From assembly GCA_028095445.1 (NCBI GenBank), contig JAOHCJ010000003.1:1-47293 (forward strand): a stretch of DNA of 47,293 nt, given 5' to 3'. The notes under the pieces were generated by a model. That model searched no databases, was not told where the DNA came from, and worked only from the letters and a program-made list of their open reading frames with translations. The first letter of the stretch is position 1; the number at the start of each line of letters is the position of its first letter. Source of the DNA: Candidatus Pelagibacter sp. GTDB lineage: Bacteria > Pseudomonadota > Alphaproteobacteria > Pelagibacterales > Pelagibacteraceae. Both the position numbers and the translations under genes were made by a program. This document shows, one piece after another, positions 7,978 through 16,316 of the stretch.

Positions 7978-9144
7978 TTATTTAGATAGCATTTTTTTTA
8001 GGTTTTCTAATGCATTAGAAATATTATCCTGCGAACATGCAAAACTAAACCTCACATAATCATTACAAGTCTTTCCAAAAGCTGTGCCTGGAACTATTGC
8101 AACTCCTGCTTCATGCATTGCCTTTTTGCAGAATTCCTTGCCATTCATCCCAGTGCCTATTACTTTAGGGAATGCATAAAAAGCTCCGCCTGGCAAACTA
8201 CATTCAACACCTGGTAATTCATTAAGCAATTTATGAATTAAGTTTCTTCTCTCAGTAAATTTTACCATCATTTCATTAATTGAGTCATCTGGCCCATCTA
8301 AAGCTGCAATTCCTGCAAATTGAGCAGCAGCGTTTACACATGACACGCTGTTAATTAAAAGCTTGTTAACATGGGGCACTAATTCTTTAGGCCAAAAACT
8401 CCAGCCTAATCTCCAACCTGTCATAGAATAAGCTTTGCTCCAACCTTCTAATACTATCAATCTCTCTCTTAATTCAGGATAATTAAAAAATGTAGGCATC
8501 TCTTTATTGTCAAAAATTTGCCTACTATAAATTTCATCGCTCAAAATAGTTACATGTGGAAATTTTTTTAAACCTTCTGCTAATACATCAACATCAGCTT
8601 TTTCAACAAAGCTACCTGTTGGATTATTTGGATTAATTAATATTAACAATCTAGTTTTATCGGTTATAAGTGACAAAATCTTTTCAGGATTAAATTTTAA
8701 ATCTTTATCTTCAGTTAAATCATAAGGTACAGCTGTTGAGCCTGTATAATTAATCATAGACTCATAAATTGGAAAAGCGGGTGTTGGATGAATTATTTCT
8801 GCACCTGGTTCACCAAAACATTGAATGGCATAACTCATTGTAGGTTTTCCTCCAGGCATAATCAAAATTCTTTCAAAATTGATATCAGCATCGTATCGTT
8901 TTTTAATCCATCTTGTTACAGCTTGCCTACATTCTGGAATACCATTTGACATCACATAACCATGATGACCGTCATCTAAAGCTTTTTTTGCAGCCTCAAC
9001 AACGTGTTTAGGTGTTTTAAAATCAGGCTGACCTAAACCCATATGGATCATTGGGTTACCTTTGGCCTCTAATGCTTTAGCTTCAGCCAATACACTAAAT
9101 GCTGTCTCTGTTCCTAGTTTTTCTAAATTTTTTGCTAATTTCAT
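7978..9144 (-). CDS. Class I/II PLP-dependent aminotransferase
   Basis: A 388-residue fold-type I aminotransferase of the AspC/AlaA-like group. PLP contacts are visible: Asn174 (NPNNPTG at 171-177), Asp203 and Tyr206 (SDEIY), Lys237 as the Schiff-base lysine (GWSKAYSMTGWRLGW), and the C-terminal substrate-binding Arg in YVRFSFA. It transfers an amino group between an amino acid and a 2-oxoacid in the cytoplasm; the exact pair is not readable. A ribosome site (AAGGAA) lies before the ATG. Its place between two types of hydroxyacid oxidase suggests that it aminates a 2-oxoacid made by them, for example glyoxylate to glycine or pyruvate to alanine. Confidence 0.9.
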   Translation of the reverse strand: MKLAKNLEKLGTETAFSVLAEAKALEAKGNPMIHMGLGQPDFKTPKHVVEAAKKALDDGHHGYVMSNGIPECRQAVTRWIKKRYDADINFERILIMPGGKPTMSYAIQCFGEPGAEIIHPTPAFPIYESMINYTGSTAVPYDLTEDKDLKFNPEKILSLITDKTRLLILINPNNPTGSFVEKADVDVLAEGLKKFPHVTILSDEIYSRQIFDNKEMPTFFNYPELRERLIVLEGWSKAYSMTGWRLGWSFWPKELVPHVNKLLINSVSCVNAAAQFAGIAALDGPDDSINEMMVKFTERRNLIHKLLNELPGVECSLPGGAFYAFPKVIGTGMNGKEFCKKAMHEAGVAIVPGTAFGKTCNDYVRFSFACSQDNISNALENLKKMLSK

Positions 9145-9157
9145 TTATTGTTCCTTT

Positions 9158-10309
9158 TTATTTTCTATAAATTAATTTTGAACTATCTAACTCTTTTAAA
9201 TTTTTACAACCCATTAAAACCATATTTCTGTTAATCTCATCATGCATATTTTTTAATAAATGTTCAACTCCTTGTTGACCACCTGCGGCTAAAGAAAACA
9301 GAAACATTTTCCCAAAACTACATGCAGTAGCCCCAGCTGCTAAAGCTTTTAAAACATGAGTTCCTCTTCTTACTCCACCATCTAAGATAATCTCCAATTT
9401 ATCACCGACAGCATCTGAAATTGCTTTAACTTGATCAAATGGTGATCTAGATCCATCAAGTTGACGTCCTCCATGATTTGAAATCATAATTGCTGTACAA
9501 CCAATGTCTATTGCTCGTTTTGCGTCCTCAACAGACATCACACCTTTAAGAGCAAAAGGGCCATTCCACTTTTTTGCACAATATTCTGCATCTTTCCATC
9601 CCATAGCAGGATCATACTGCTCATTAATATATTCAATAACTGACTTAGCAATATTTGTTCCTTTATCTGTTTTTTTTTTAACATTTGACAGTTCAAATCT
9701 TTTACCAGTCAGATAATTAAAGACCCACTCAGGCCGCATTACGAAACTCATCAGACTTTGAAATGTTAGCTTTGGTGGGGTGGTAAAACCTGTTCGATGA
9801 TCTTTTTCTCTATTACCGGCAACTAAAGTGTCAACTGTCAAACACATTGCATCAAATCCAGAATTTCTAGATCTATCTATTAAATCATCTGTAATTGACT
9901 GGTCTTTATGAACATAAAGTTGAAATAATTTTGGACCACTTGATATATTAGAAACTTCTTCGATAGTATTATTTGCCATTGAAGACATACTATAAAATGT
10001 TCCAAATTTTTCTGCAGCTTTTGCTGAAGCTAAATCTCCCTCATGATGATAAAGTCTTTGCATTGCAGATGGTGAAAGAAAGATAGGCATTTCAATCTTT
10101 TTTCCAAAAAGTGTCGTAGATAAATCTGGTTTACCCACACTTGAAAGTATGTTTGGAACTAAATCACAGTCATTGAAAGATTCTGTATTTCTTTTTAAAG
10201 TTGTTTCATCGTCTGCACCACCATCTATATAATGAAAAATAGGTGAAGGTAATTTTTTTTTAGCTAATTCTCTAAAATCACTAAAGTTGTAACAGTCTTT
10301 TAAATTCAC
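9158..10309 (-). CDS. FMN-dependent L-2-hydroxyacid dehydrogenase (LldD type), copy 1
   Basis: A 383-residue TIM-barrel flavoenzyme that oxidises an L-2-hydroxyacid to a 2-oxoacid. Family active-site residues are present: Tyr27, Tyr132 (FQLYVHKD), Arg167 (GNREKD), Lys255 (ALKGV) and the His279/Arg282 pair in SNHGGRQLDG. The start is a GTG at 10309, overlapping the TGA of the upstream copy by four bases (GTGA), so translation is coupled. It is a clear tandem paralogue of the gene at 10306-11460, aligning without gaps through residue 290. No membrane anchor or cytochrome b2 domain is present. Lactate, glycolate and other short hydroxyacids are the candidate substrates. Confidence 0.92.
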   Translation of the reverse strand: MNLKDCYNFSDFRELAKKKLPSPIFHYIDGGADDETTLKRNTESFNDCDLVPNILSSVGKPDLSTTLFGKKIEMPIFLSPSAMQRLYHHEGDLASAKAAEKFGTFYSMSSMANNTIEEVSNISSGPKLFQLYVHKDQSITDDLIDRSRNSGFDAMCLTVDTLVAGNREKDHRTGFTTPPKLTFQSLMSFVMRPEWVFNYLTGKRFELSNVKKKTDKGTNIAKSVIEYINEQYDPAMGWKDAEYCAKKWNGPFALKGVMSVEDAKRAIDIGCTAIMISNHGGRQLDGSRSPFDQVKAISDAVGDKLEIILDGGVRRGTHVLKALAAGATACSFGKMFLFSLAAGGQQGVEHLLKNMHDEINRNMVLMGCKNLKELDSSKLIYRK

Positions 10310-11460
10310 GTTCTTCTAAACCTTAAGTTAGATCTGTTTAGGTCGCTAATTTTGGTGCAACCCATTAATTTCATATCTCTGACTAATTCGGTCTTATACT
10401 TTTCAATAGCTCTCTCAACACCTGCTTGTCCCCCAGCGGCGAGGGCATAAAGATATAATCTTCCTCCTGAACACGCTTTTGCACCTAATGATAATGCTTT
10501 AAGCATATGAGTTCCTCTATGAATTCCACCTTCACAAATAACATCAAGTTTATCTCCAACAGCATCAACAATTTCTGCTAACTGATCAAAAGGGGCTCTT
10601 GAACCATCAAGCTGTCTTCCGCCATGATTAGATACCATTATGCCTGTACAACCAATATCGACTGCACGCTTTGCATCTTCAACACTCATCACTCCCTTAA
10701 GTGCAAAATGACCACCCCACTGTGAGCAAAGTTTTTCTGCATCTTTCCAATTCATAGATTGGTCCAACATGGTAGAAAAGTAATTTCCTATTGAGGTATT
10801 AGTATCCGTACCTTCTTTCACATAATCCTGAAGATGAGGTAATTCAAATTTACCTTTTGTTAAATAGTTTATTCCCCACATTGGCTTTGTAGCAAAACTA
10901 AAAAGACTTGAAGGTGTAAGCTTTGGAGGTGATGTAAAACCAGTTCTTAAATCTCTTTCACGGTTACCACCCGTTATTGTATCTACTGTTAAAGCCATAA
11001 CATCAAATTTAGCGGCTTTTGCTCTTTCTAGACAAGAGTCATTTAAACCTCTATCTTTATGAAAGTAAAACTGAAACATTTTTGGTGTATCGACTAACGA
11101 GGCAATTTCTTCAACACTAACAGTTGCAAGAGCTGAAACACCAAACATTGTATTAAATTTTTGTGCTGCTTTTCCAACTGCTCTTTCTCCATCATAATGA
11201 AATAATCTTTGCAAAGCTGTTGGTGCAAGATAAAAAGGTAAGTCTAACTTTTTTCCAAAAATTGTAGTGGATAAGTCGACGTTTTCTACTCCTCTCAATA
11301 CATTTGGAACTAAGTCAACGTCATCAAATGCACTTGTATTTCTTTGGTACGTAATTTCATCATCTGCTGCGCCATCAATATAATGAAATATAGGTGATGG
11401 TAATTTTTTTTTAGCTAATTCTCTAAAATCATTAAAGTTATGGCAATCCTTCAGATTCAT
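10306..11460 (-). CDS. FMN-dependent L-2-hydroxyacid dehydrogenase (LldD type), copy 2
   Basis: A 384-residue paralogue of the following gene, first of the hydroxyacid block in transcription order. Tyr27, Tyr132, Arg167, Lys255, His279 and Arg282 are all conserved, so it should be catalytically active. Differences from copy 1 cluster around residues 77-135 (for example PFYLAPTALQRLFHYDG against PIFLSPSAMQRLYHHEG) and around 205-235. The first region lies near the flavin and substrate in the family, so the two may have different substrates. It begins 11 bases or so upstream of the PagL-like gene's stop region in genome order, that is, just downstream of pagL in transcription. The block may therefore extend the ccm-pagL transcript. 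Confidence 0.92.
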   Translation of the reverse strand: MNLKDCHNFNDFRELAKKKLPSPIFHYIDGAADDEITYQRNTSAFDDVDLVPNVLRGVENVDLSTTIFGKKLDLPFYLAPTALQRLFHYDGERAVGKAAQKFNTMFGVSALATVSVEEIASLVDTPKMFQFYFHKDRGLNDSCLERAKAAKFDVMALTVDTITGGNRERDLRTGFTSPPKLTPSSLFSFATKPMWGINYLTKGKFELPHLQDYVKEGTDTNTSIGNYFSTMLDQSMNWKDAEKLCSQWGGHFALKGVMSVEDAKRAVDIGCTGIMVSNHGGRQLDGSRAPFDQLAEIVDAVGDKLDVICEGGIHRGTHMLKALSLGAKACSGGRLYLYALAAGGQAGVERAIEKYKTELVRDMKLMGCTKISDLNRSNLRFRRT

Positions 11461-11470
11461 GAGTTTTAGA

Positions 11471-12007
11471 TTAAAACTTTCTTAGAAAATTAAATTCGTA
11501 ACTATTTGCACCAGGATTTTTATCTCCTAAACTTGCATTGGAAACGTGATTATAAGAAACACCAAAACTATTCTTTTCTGAAAAATTGTATGAAGCTTGC
11601 ATTTCAGTTTTAAATTCTAAAATATGTCCCAAATCTTTTCCATCACCTTCACTATAAAGACCTGGTGCAAAACTGGGAGTAAATTTCATTTTATTTCCTA
11701 AATCATAGTTCCACTCAACTCCAGTATAAAGATATGCTGCTGAATTTTCTGTTATAAATCCTCCAGTTATAGGAGACATATTTCCCATAAAGGTTTCTCT
11801 TTCTAATTGTTCATTTTGATGTTGAAATCCATAATAGATTGCTTTCTGTTTATGGTCACTAAAATCAAAATTTCCAGTAAAAAAATTAAATTCTGTATCC
11901 ACTACCTTATCTTTAGCTATTTCATTATCTTCTGCATTTGCAGAAAGGGCAAGTGAGCTTAAAAAAATAAGCCAAAAGATATTTTTAAAATATTTTAAAA
12001 TGTTCAT
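11471..12007 (-). CDS. PagL-like acyloxyacyl hydrolase (lipid A 3-O-deacylase family)
   Basis: A 178-residue outer-membrane beta-barrel protein with a signal peptide (residues 1-25, ending ALSANA). The barrel strands alternate in hydrophobicity and the last residues end in Phe (NFLRKF), as outer-membrane barrels do. The PagL active-site pattern is seen in YNHVSNASLGDKNPGANSY: His154 and Ser156 in H-x-S spacing. The Glu that completes the triad in Pseudomonas PagL (14 residues after His) is Asn168 here; Glu171 is close by. The family removes the 3-O acyl chain of lipid A. It overlaps ccmH by four bases (ATGA), a coupling with no obvious functional logic. Confidence 0.82.
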   Translation of the reverse strand: MNILKYFKNIFWLIFLSSLALSANAEDNEIAKDKVVDTEFNFFTGNFDFSDHKQKAIYYGFQHQNEQLERETFMGNMSPITGGFITENSAAYLYTGVEWNYDLGNKMKFTPSFAPGLYSEGDGKDLGHILEFKTEMQASYNFSEKNSFGVSYNHVSNASLGDKNPGANSYEFNFLRKF

Positions 12008-12375
12008 TTTTTTTTAATTTTTAAATTTTTATATATTATTGCACCACCTATCAAAAATAACAATAAGGGTAATATCCATAAAATATAGGTACTTTTGTTC
12101 AAATTGGGATCATAAATTATCCAATCACCATATTTTTCTCTTAAAAACTCATATATTTGATCTTCATAAAGACCTTCATTAATTTTTTTATTTACAACCA
12201 ATTTAATACTAAGTGCAAAATCTGACTCAGAATCATAAACTGATTGTCCTTGGCAAATCAAGCAACGAATATTTTTTAAAATTTCATTTTTTAATTTTTC
12301 ATTTTTTTCTTCAGCTTTTAACTGATTAAAACTCAATAATAAAAGTATGATTAAAAATAATTTAATAATTTTCAT
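12004..12375 (-). CDS. ccmH: Cytochrome c maturation protein CcmH
   Basis: A 123-residue CcmH/CycL protein. It has a signal peptide (1-21), the redox pair Cys38 and Cys41 in RCLICQGQS, and one C-terminal membrane helix (about 99-117). In the periplasm it reduces the cysteines of apocytochrome c and presents them to CcmF for haem ligation. It is the short form, without the TPR domain (CcmI) found fused in some species. It is linked by ATGA overlaps to ccmG upstream and the PagL-like gene downstream. Confidence 0.93.
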   Translation of the reverse strand: MKIIKLFLIILLLLSFNQLKAEEKNEKLKNEILKNIRCLICQGQSVYDSESDFALSIKLVVNKKINEGLYEDQIYEFLREKYGDWIIYDPNLNKSTYILWILPLLLFLIGGAIIYKNLKIKKK

Positions 12376-12893
12376 TTTATAATTAATTTAATTTCTTTTA
12401 AATTTTTTTTATTGATAGGGCCAACAAATTTTTTGATAATTACTTTATTTTTATCAATAATAAAAGTTTCTGGAACACCATAAGCTCCAAACTCAACACT
12501 CAAAGTGCCATCGCTATCAGTTATAATTTTTGAGTATGGATTGCCAAATTCTGATATAAAATTTTTAGCGTTATCTAAATTATCTCTATAATTTATACCA
12601 ATTAATTTAATTGACTGATTTTTACTTAACGTCATTAATAAAGGATGTTCATGTCTACAAGGAACGCACCAGGAAGCCCAAATATTTACAATATAAAAAA
12701 TTTCTTCATCGAAAATTTTTTCTGAATTAAGATATATATTTGAATTAAAATCTTTTGCTGTAAAAGTTGGTATATTTTTTTTATCATTAACTTTAGGAGT
12801 ATAAGTATTTGAATTATTCAATCCCTTATAAAAAATAATAAAACAAAAAATTAAAAAAAGAATTATAGTTAATAAAGAAAGTTTATTTTTCAT
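12372..12893 (-). CDS. ccmG: Thioredoxin-like CcmG/DsbE
   Basis: A 173-residue membrane-anchored thioredoxin with an N-terminal helix (4-23) and active site Cys76-Cys79 in NIWASWCVPCRHEHP. The cis-Pro region YGVPETFIID near residue 138 is present. It keeps the CcmH cysteines and apocytochrome CXXCH motifs reduced. It overlaps the end of ccmF by 11 bases and ccmH by 4. Confidence 0.93.
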   Translation of the reverse strand: MKNKLSLLTIILFLIFCFIIFYKGLNNSNTYTPKVNDKKNIPTFTAKDFNSNIYLNSEKIFDEEIFYIVNIWASWCVPCRHEHPLLMTLSKNQSIKLIGINYRDNLDNAKNFISEFGNPYSKIITDSDGTLSVEFGAYGVPETFIIDKNKVIIKKFVGPINKKNLKEIKLIIK

Positions 12894-14766
12894 ATTTTTT
12901 TTTAAATAAACTCATTGATCCACCAAGACTTAATAATAAGACAGAAATCCAAATCCAAATCATTAATGGTTTTTCTTGATATCGAATATTAAAATATTCG
13001 TTACCTTTTACAAGATTCATTACTAAAAATTTATCTTCTAATAGTGTTGTTTTTATATCTGCTTCACTAGTTATAATTACAGGCTGAATATAAACTCTAA
13101 TCTCAGGATTTAGTTCAATAATTTTTCCATTTTCATTTTTTATTTCGAAATGAGCAATTATAGAATTAAAATTACTTTCCCTTCTTTCTTCAATCTTTTT
13201 AAAAAAAATTTCAATTTTATTATAGCTATATTTTTCACCAATCTTTATGTTAGTAATAATTTCTGAAGATAAAATATTGTTAAACAAAATACTTAATACC
13301 AATAAGCTAAAACCAAAATGTGCAATAGTTTGGGGGAAGTTATCAAATCTTTTAATAAACAATTCTTTTAAAGTTGTAAAAAATAAAAAAAAGGCTCCTG
13401 AAATTAAAATCGTATAAAACAGTAAGTCAGTTGTTAAATTTTTAATTATAAAAAGTGTTAGCATTACCGAGATTATAAAAGTAACAATTAATGAACTTTT
13501 ATTCTCAATTTTTGACTTAATCCATTTAAGTCTGGGTCCAAGAGTCATAAAAAATAAAAACATTATTAAAAAAGGTGTCATTAGTTTCTGAAAGAAAGGA
13601 GGCCCTACTGATATTTTTTCTGAAGATATTACATCTAAAAAAATTGGATAAACTGTACCAATTAAAACGACAGATAAAAAATACATCATAAACCAATTAT
13701 TTATTAAGATGGATGTTTCTTTACTAAGCAAAAAAAAATTATTTGTATTTTTATTATTATCTGTATTAAATAAAAAAAATATTCCTAATGATAAAACAAT
13801 CAAAACAAATAAAAAAATTAATATAAAAATCCCTCTCGAAGGATCGTTTGCAAATGTATGAACAGAATTTAATATCCCTGATCTAACTAAAAAAGTACCA
13901 CACATGCTTAGGGTAAATGTTGTAATAGATAATATAACTACCCAAGATGTTAAAGCAGCCCTTTTCTCCAGGACTATAATACAATGTAGTAGTGCCGTTA
14001 AAGTTAGCCATGGCATTAAAGAGACGTTTTCTACCGGGTCCCAAAACCAAAAACCTCCCCATCCTAGTTCATAATAAGCCCAAATTGATCCAAGCATAAT
14101 CCCTATAGTTAAAAAAATCCAAGAGATTAAAACCCATTTTTTAATATGTTGACCCCATTCTTTTGAAATATAATTTTGACTAACTGCTGCAAGTGATGAT
14201 GAAAATATTATTGATGTTCCAACATACCCTAGATATAAAATTGGTGGATGAATTGCTAAAGCTGGATCCTGTAAAATTGGATTGAGACCAAGACCTTCTA
14301 AAGGAATTGGAAATAAATAGTTAAATGGATTTGATGTCATCAAAACAAATAAAAAAAATCCAATAATTATTATTTGCTGAAATAATAAAGTTAGAATTCT
14401 ATATTTCTTAGGTTGTTCTTTTGACTTAACTAAAAATAAAAAAATAAATAAAGTTAATACTAATAACCATAACAATAAGCTTCCTTCGTGGTTTCCCCAT
14501 GTACCAGAAATTTTATAAAATAATGGTTTCGCAGTATGTGAGTTATTAAAGACTGTCTCATTACTAAAATCTGAATTGATAAAAGAAAAAATTAAGCTTA
14601 AAAAACTTACAATTACTAAAACTAACTGCAGAAAAGACAAAGATAATACTTTTTGATTAATTTGTTTACTACTATTATTAAAGTTCTTAATTGAAAATCC
14701 ACATAATAAAAATGAAAGCAATAACCCTAAAATTAATGAGTAATAACCTATCTGATTAGCAAGCAA
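12883..14766 (-). CDS. ccmF: Haem lyase subunit CcmF
   Basis: A 627-residue polytopic membrane protein of the HMP family. The WWD-type haem-handling segment is seen in GWGGFWFWDPVENVSLMPWL near residues 235-254, with flanking loops containing conserved His (LQDPALAIHPPILYLGYVG near 165-183; HSVHTFANDPSRG near 300). It receives haem from holo-CcmE and joins it to apocytochrome c with CcmH. A periplasmic beta-rich segment (about 515-590) precedes the last helix. The length is near the usual 640-660. Confidence 0.95.
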   Translation of the reverse strand: MLANQIGYYSLILGLLLSFLLCGFSIKNFNNSSKQINQKVLSLSFLQLVLVIVSFLSLIFSFINSDFSNETVFNNSHTAKPLFYKISGTWGNHEGSLLLWLLVLTLFIFLFLVKSKEQPKKYRILTLLFQQIIIIGFFLFVLMTSNPFNYLFPIPLEGLGLNPILQDPALAIHPPILYLGYVGTSIIFSSSLAAVSQNYISKEWGQHIKKWVLISWIFLTIGIMLGSIWAYYELGWGGFWFWDPVENVSLMPWLTLTALLHCIIVLEKRAALTSWVVILSITTFTLSMCGTFLVRSGILNSVHTFANDPSRGIFILIFLFVLIVLSLGIFFLFNTDNNKNTNNFFLLSKETSILINNWFMMYFLSVVLIGTVYPIFLDVISSEKISVGPPFFQKLMTPFLIMFLFFMTLGPRLKWIKSKIENKSSLIVTFIISVMLTLFIIKNLTTDLLFYTILISGAFFLFFTTLKELFIKRFDNFPQTIAHFGFSLLVLSILFNNILSSEIITNIKIGEKYSYNKIEIFFKKIEERRESNFNSIIAHFEIKNENGKIIELNPEIRVYIQPVIITSEADIKTTLLEDKFLVMNLVKGNEYFNIRYQEKPLMIWIWISVLLLSLGGSMSLFKKKYEK

Positions 14767-14767
14767 T

Positions 14768-15187
14768 TTATTTATCTCCTAAGGCTTTTTTAACTTCTGG
14801 GGGCATATAATTCTCATCATGTTTCGCCAAAATTTTAGTTGCTGAAAAATAATTTTTATCTTTTAGAAAACCTTCTGCAACCACCCCTTTTCCTTCTGCA
14901 AATAAATTTGGAACAGACCCTGAATAAATAACATTAATCTCATTTTTAAAATCAGTGATTATAAAACTAACTTCATTAGTACTTATAAAAACAGACTGTT
15001 CTTTAACCATTCCTCCAACTCTTATCTTTTTTTTATTTAACTCTATTAAAGATTTTATTTCAGTTGGTGACTTAAAGAATACAACGTTTTCTTTTAAAGA
15101 CTGTAAAATTAAAAAAACTATTAAAATAGCTGTTGCTAAAACTAAAATTAAGAAGGTAAGTCGCAATTTAACTTTTTTACCATACAT
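14768..15187 (-). CDS. ccmE: Haem chaperone CcmE
   Basis: A 139-residue membrane-anchored OB-fold protein. One N-terminal helix (11-29) is followed by a periplasmic beta domain. The haem-binding His123 lies in [12 protein letters not shown] and forms the HxxxY motif with Tyr127. It takes haem from CcmC/CcmD and carries it to CcmF. It is one base upstream of ccmF and 10 bases downstream of ccmD. Confidence 0.94.
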   Translation of the reverse strand: MYGKKVKLRLTFLILVLATAILIVFLILQSLKENVVFFKSPTEIKSLIELNKKKIRVGGMVKEQSVFISTNEVSFIITDFKNEINVIYSGSVPNLFAEGKGVVAEGFLKDKNYFSATKILAKHDENYMPPEVKKALGDK

Positions 15188-15197
15188 GGTTTAATAG

Positions 15198-15425
15198 TTA
15201 AATGTTTGATGTATTTGATAATATTTCTCTATTAATATTTTGTAATCTTGCAGCTTTTGCTTTCTTTTCATTTAAAGAGCCAAACTTAGAGGCAAATCTT
15301 TTTTGCTCTTTTGAAAGTTGTAATTTTGTTACAAAATATAAAACTGAAAAACTAATCAATGTAAAAGAAAATGCTGACCATACGTAGGCTCCATATCCAT
15401 TCATTAAAATTATTTCATTTATCAT
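15198..15425 (-). CDS. ccmD: CcmD-like small haem-export protein
   Basis: A 75-residue single-helix protein. NGYGAYVWSAFSFTLIS near residues 9-25 is the CcmD signature, followed by a charged, helical cytoplasmic tail longer than in most CcmD proteins (about 40 residues, Lys/Arg rich). CcmD stabilises the CcmC-CcmE interaction and is needed to release holo-CcmE. It overlaps ccmC by four bases and lies in the normal C-D-E order. Identification rests on the short motif plus position. Confidence 0.85.
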   Translation of the reverse strand: MINEIILMNGYGAYVWSAFSFTLISFSVLYFVTKLQLSKEQKRFASKFGSLNEKKAKAARLQNINREILSNTSNI

Positions 15426-16132
15426 AGTCTATTTAATCCTTTGTTTTTTACTTTTATCAGTTCAGTATTATATTTCATCAAAAAAATGAGTAGTGAAAAA
15501 AGAGCAAATGCCGCAGTCATAATACTTAAAGGGATTAACATTGATGCATGGATTGCAGTGTTAGTAGATAAAATATTAATGGAAGCTGGTTGATGAAGTG
15601 TATTCCACCAATCAACAGAAAATTTAATAATTGGAATATTGATTACTCCTAAAATTGCAATCAAAGCAGTAATCTTTATTACTTTTTCTTTACCCTCATA
15701 AATTTTCCAAGCCAATAAATACATTGCATAAAATAAAGCTAAGATCAGCATAGAAGTAATTCTTGCATCCCAAGCCCACCATGTGCCCCAAGTTGGCTTA
15801 CCCCAAATTGATCCTGTAACCAATGCAATAATGTTAAAAATAAAACCAGAGGGTGCTAAACTTTTTGCTATTAAAGCAAAATGTTTATTTTTAAAAACAA
15901 AACTTCCAACAGAAAATAAAGCTAAACTTGAAAATATTCCAAGTGATATCCATGCAGACGGTACATGAACATACATAATTCTTACAGCATCACTTTGTTT
16001 ATAGTCTTCAGGAGACAAAACAAGTGCTTCGGTCAAGCCAATCGTTAATACAACAATAAATAAGAATAAAACATATTTAGGCGCTTTAGATGTAATTACA
16101 AAAATTTTATTAGGCTCAAAATTTTTTAGCAT
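15422..16132 (-). CDS. ccmC: Haem handling protein CcmC
   Basis: A 236-residue six-helix membrane protein with the WWD domain KPTWGTWWAWDARITSM (about 112-128) and flanking haem-ligand His residues in MYVHVPSAW (residues 53-61) and NTLHQPAS (near 177-184). It loads haem onto CcmE. It is the first ccm gene of the block; ccmA and ccmB, which commonly precede ccmC, are not upstream, where a non-coding stretch and hspQ lie instead. Confidence 0.94.
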   Translation of the reverse strand: MLKNFEPNKIFVITSKAPKYVLFLFIVVLTIGLTEALVLSPEDYKQSDAVRIMYVHVPSAWISLGIFSSLALFSVGSFVFKNKHFALIAKSLAPSGFIFNIIALVTGSIWGKPTWGTWWAWDARITSMLILALFYAMYLLAWKIYEGKEKVIKITALIAILGVINIPIIKFSVDWWNTLHQPASINILSTNTAIHASMLIPLSIMTAAFALFSLLIFLMKYNTELIKVKNKGLNRL

Positions 16133-16186
16133 TTTTAAATTATATATATTAAAAATTAGATAATTTAATTTTTATTATTTAATTTG

Positions 16187-16251
16187 TTCCGACCAAGAAT
16201 GCGAGGGAGTTAATAATAATGGGGAAATGTCTTTTGCACCCTTGATCAGAA
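16187..16251 (-). ncRNA. Putative structured RNA: 16-bp helix with C-rich loop
   Basis: This sits in the 184-base gap between hspQ and ccmC (16133-16316), one of the few gaps over 150 bases. On the minus strand TTCTGATCAAGGGTGC pairs without interruption with GCATTCTTGGTCGGAA (16 bp, including four G-U wobbles), enclosing a 33-base loop with C-rich runs (TTTCCCC and CTCCCTC). On the plus strand the four wobbles become A-C mismatches, so only the minus transcript folds well. Local G+C is higher than the flanks. It could be the hspQ 3' end, a leader of the ccm operon or a free small RNA whose C-rich loop could pair with Shine-Dalgarno sequences. No T-tract follows it, so a simple terminator is unlikely. 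I do not recognise an RNA family. Confidence 0.4.
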
Positions 16252-16316
16252 TATATCTAATTTTAATATCTATATATGTCTAAGTTTTGAGCTAATTGTG
16301 TTAAAATAAAGATTTA

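Noticed and set aside
16175..16270. A minus-strand reading frame through the hairpin region encoding a short peptide ending in WSEQIK
   Set aside because: There is no ATG, GTG or TTG start after the in-frame TAG, the codons are unlike those of neighbouring genes, and the base pairing explains the sequence better.
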